A stretch of 7,452 nucleotides of DNA, taken from NCBI GenBank assembly GCA_015486095.1, contig WFSK01000218.1, positions 1-7,452 on the forward strand. Direction: 5' to 3'. How positions within the stretch are numbered: the first letter of the stretch is position 1; every line of letters starts with the position of its first letter. Under the pieces are notes generated by a model, which was not told the origin of the DNA, did no database searches, and saw nothing but the letters and a program-made list of their open reading frames with translations. This document shows, piece after piece, positions 6,481 through 7,452 of the stretch. The position numbers and the translations under genes are program-made. Source of the DNA: Thermotogae bacterium. GTDB taxonomy: Bacteria; Thermotogota; Thermotogae; B3-G13.

Positions 6481-7452
6481 TCCCTTTTCGTATATTTCTT
6501 ATCACCTCGGGTATAAGTTCTATCACATCACTCGGTAGAAGGCCATCTTCCGCTCTCATCTCTGCGTACTTTTCTGCACATCTTCCCATAACGAAAGTGC
6601 CAACGGTTGCGGCATCGAAGGGTGTTAATCCCTGTGCCATTAAAGAGGATATGATCCCCGTTAACACATCTCCACTTCCACCCGTTGCTAAGCCAGAGTT
6701 TCCCGTTATGTTTATTCTAGTCATTCCATCCGGTGCAGCTATCACGGTCGGATTCCCTTTCAAAACCAATACCACTTTGTACTCTTTGGCAAATCGTTCT
6801 GCACTCCCTACCTTATCGTTCAAGATCTCCTCCAAATTCTTTCCAGTAAGCCTTGAGAATTCGAGAGGATGAGGGGTTAATATAGCATTCCCCTTGAATT
6901 CTTTCAAGATCGAGACATCAGCGCTCAAAAGATTCAGTCCGTCGGCATCTATCAAAAGTTTTTTATTAGTACTTCTCAATATCTCTTTTATGATCTCAGC
7001 CGTTTCAAAGTTTTTCCCCATCCCTGGGCCTATTGCTATGGCATCGACTTTATTGATATCTTCCAACACCACATTTTTCGCCTTTATCCCTATCGTTCCT
7101 TCGGTAGAGGTAGGTAAAGAGCGCTTCACTGCTTCCAGAACATTCGTTTCTATGACAGGTGATATACTTTGGGGAACAGCAGTGTAAGCGAGCCCAACCC
7201 CTGTACGGAGTGCTGCCTTTGCCGCCAAGCATATCGCACCTGAGTATCCCGTTGCTCCACCGAGTAGATATAACCTCCCAAACGTTCCTTTATTGCTATC
7301 CTGGGGTCTGTTTATCAGGAGGGGCCTAACGGTTGAAGCGGTGATCAGTTCGTGTTTCAAAGTAGGAGTATTCAACAAAGAGCGGGGCATGTTTATATTC
7401 GAAATAGATAACTTTCCCAAGTAGGATCTCGCAGGATAAAAGGCAAACCCGA
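6473..7452 (-). CDS. nnr: Bifunctional NAD(P)H-hydrate epimerase/dehydratase (Nnr), partial at right edge
   Basis: This enzyme repairs hydrated NAD(P)H. The YjeF_N half epimerises the hydrate and the YjeF_C half dehydrates it in an ATP- or ADP-dependent reaction. The whole dehydratase half is visible: KGTFGRLYLLGG, AIGPGMG, IDADGLNLL, LTPHPLEFSRL and the hallmark TGGSGDVLTG, with the catalytic Asp codon at 6668-6670. The frame does not start at TTG 7420. It stays open to the window edge, adding GFAFYPARSY, and this joined to LGKLSISNI matches how an epimerase half ends (compare FPGRDLTGKLKVANI, recalled from the Thermotoga enzyme). About 170-180 N-terminal residues are therefore outside the window, judging from a usual length of about 500. 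It overlaps alr by 8 nt (ATGCGTAG) and lies upstream of it in one transcript. The neighbourhood of nnr and alr, often with acpS, is familiar from many bacteria. Confidence 0.93.
   Translation of the reverse strand, partial: GFAFYPARSYLGKLSISNINMPRSLLNTPTLKHELITASTVRPLLINRPQDSNKGTFGRLYLLGGATGYSGAICLAAKAALRTGVGLAYTAVPQSISPVIETNVLEAVKRSLPTSTEGTIGIKAKNVVLEDINKVDAIAIGPGMGKNFETAEIIKEILRSTNKKLLIDADGLNLLSADVSILKEFKGNAILTPHPLEFSRLTGKNLEEILNDKVGSAERFAKEYKVVLVLKGNPTVIAAPDGMTRINITGNSGLATGGSGDVLTGIISSLMAQGLTPFDAATVGTFVMGRCAEKYAEMRAEDGLLPSDVIELIPEVIRNIRKGNA

Noticed and set aside
6597..7187. Two + strand open frames of 91 and 97 codons
   Set aside because: Both lie inside nnr on the opposite strand, where the catalytic motifs of the dehydratase prove the real frame.

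Overview
The window comes from a bacterium with a fairly AT-rich genome. It favours AGA/AGG and ATA codons, has Lys/Glu-rich proteins and good Shine-Dalgarno (SD) sites (TAAGGAGG, GAGGTGA). Thermophilic bacteria often look like this. The NAD(P)H-hydrate repair enzyme recalls the Thermotoga type, and the metallo-beta-lactamase-fold protein resembles a family I know mainly from archaea. A Thermotogota-like or other deep-branching thermophile is my best guess, but this is inference from style and no marker gene is present.

Left half (1-5371, + strand): the last 23 codons of an upstream gene, possibly a TPR protein, are followed after 12 nt by a 677-aa membrane-anchored peptidyl-prolyl isomerase of PpiD/SurA/PrsA type with an intact parvulin (PPIC) domain. 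After 16 nt comes a 744-aa paralogue with the same architecture. It has cleanly lost the parvulin domain and carries three copies of a roughly 100-residue C-terminal helical unit that occurs once in the first protein. After 42 nt comes a metallo-beta-lactamase-fold protein resembling the UPF0282 family.

Right half (7452-5377, - strand): a bifunctional NAD(P)H-hydrate epimerase/dehydratase (nnr), whose epimerase half runs off the right edge, overlaps by 8 nt the alanine racemase gene (alr). The two - strand genes converge on the + strand cluster with only 5 bp between stop codons.

The two PpiD-like proteins probably work together as an envelope folding or chaperone pair: one with isomerase activity, one purely a holdase or scaffold. 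alr supplies D-alanine for peptidoglycan, and nnr repairs damaged NAD(P)H. No tRNA, rRNA, CRISPR array, insertion sequence or clear terminator was seen, and no gene-free stretch exceeds 42 nt. The most noteworthy item is the tandem PpiD-like pair with parvulin-domain loss and repeat expansion.
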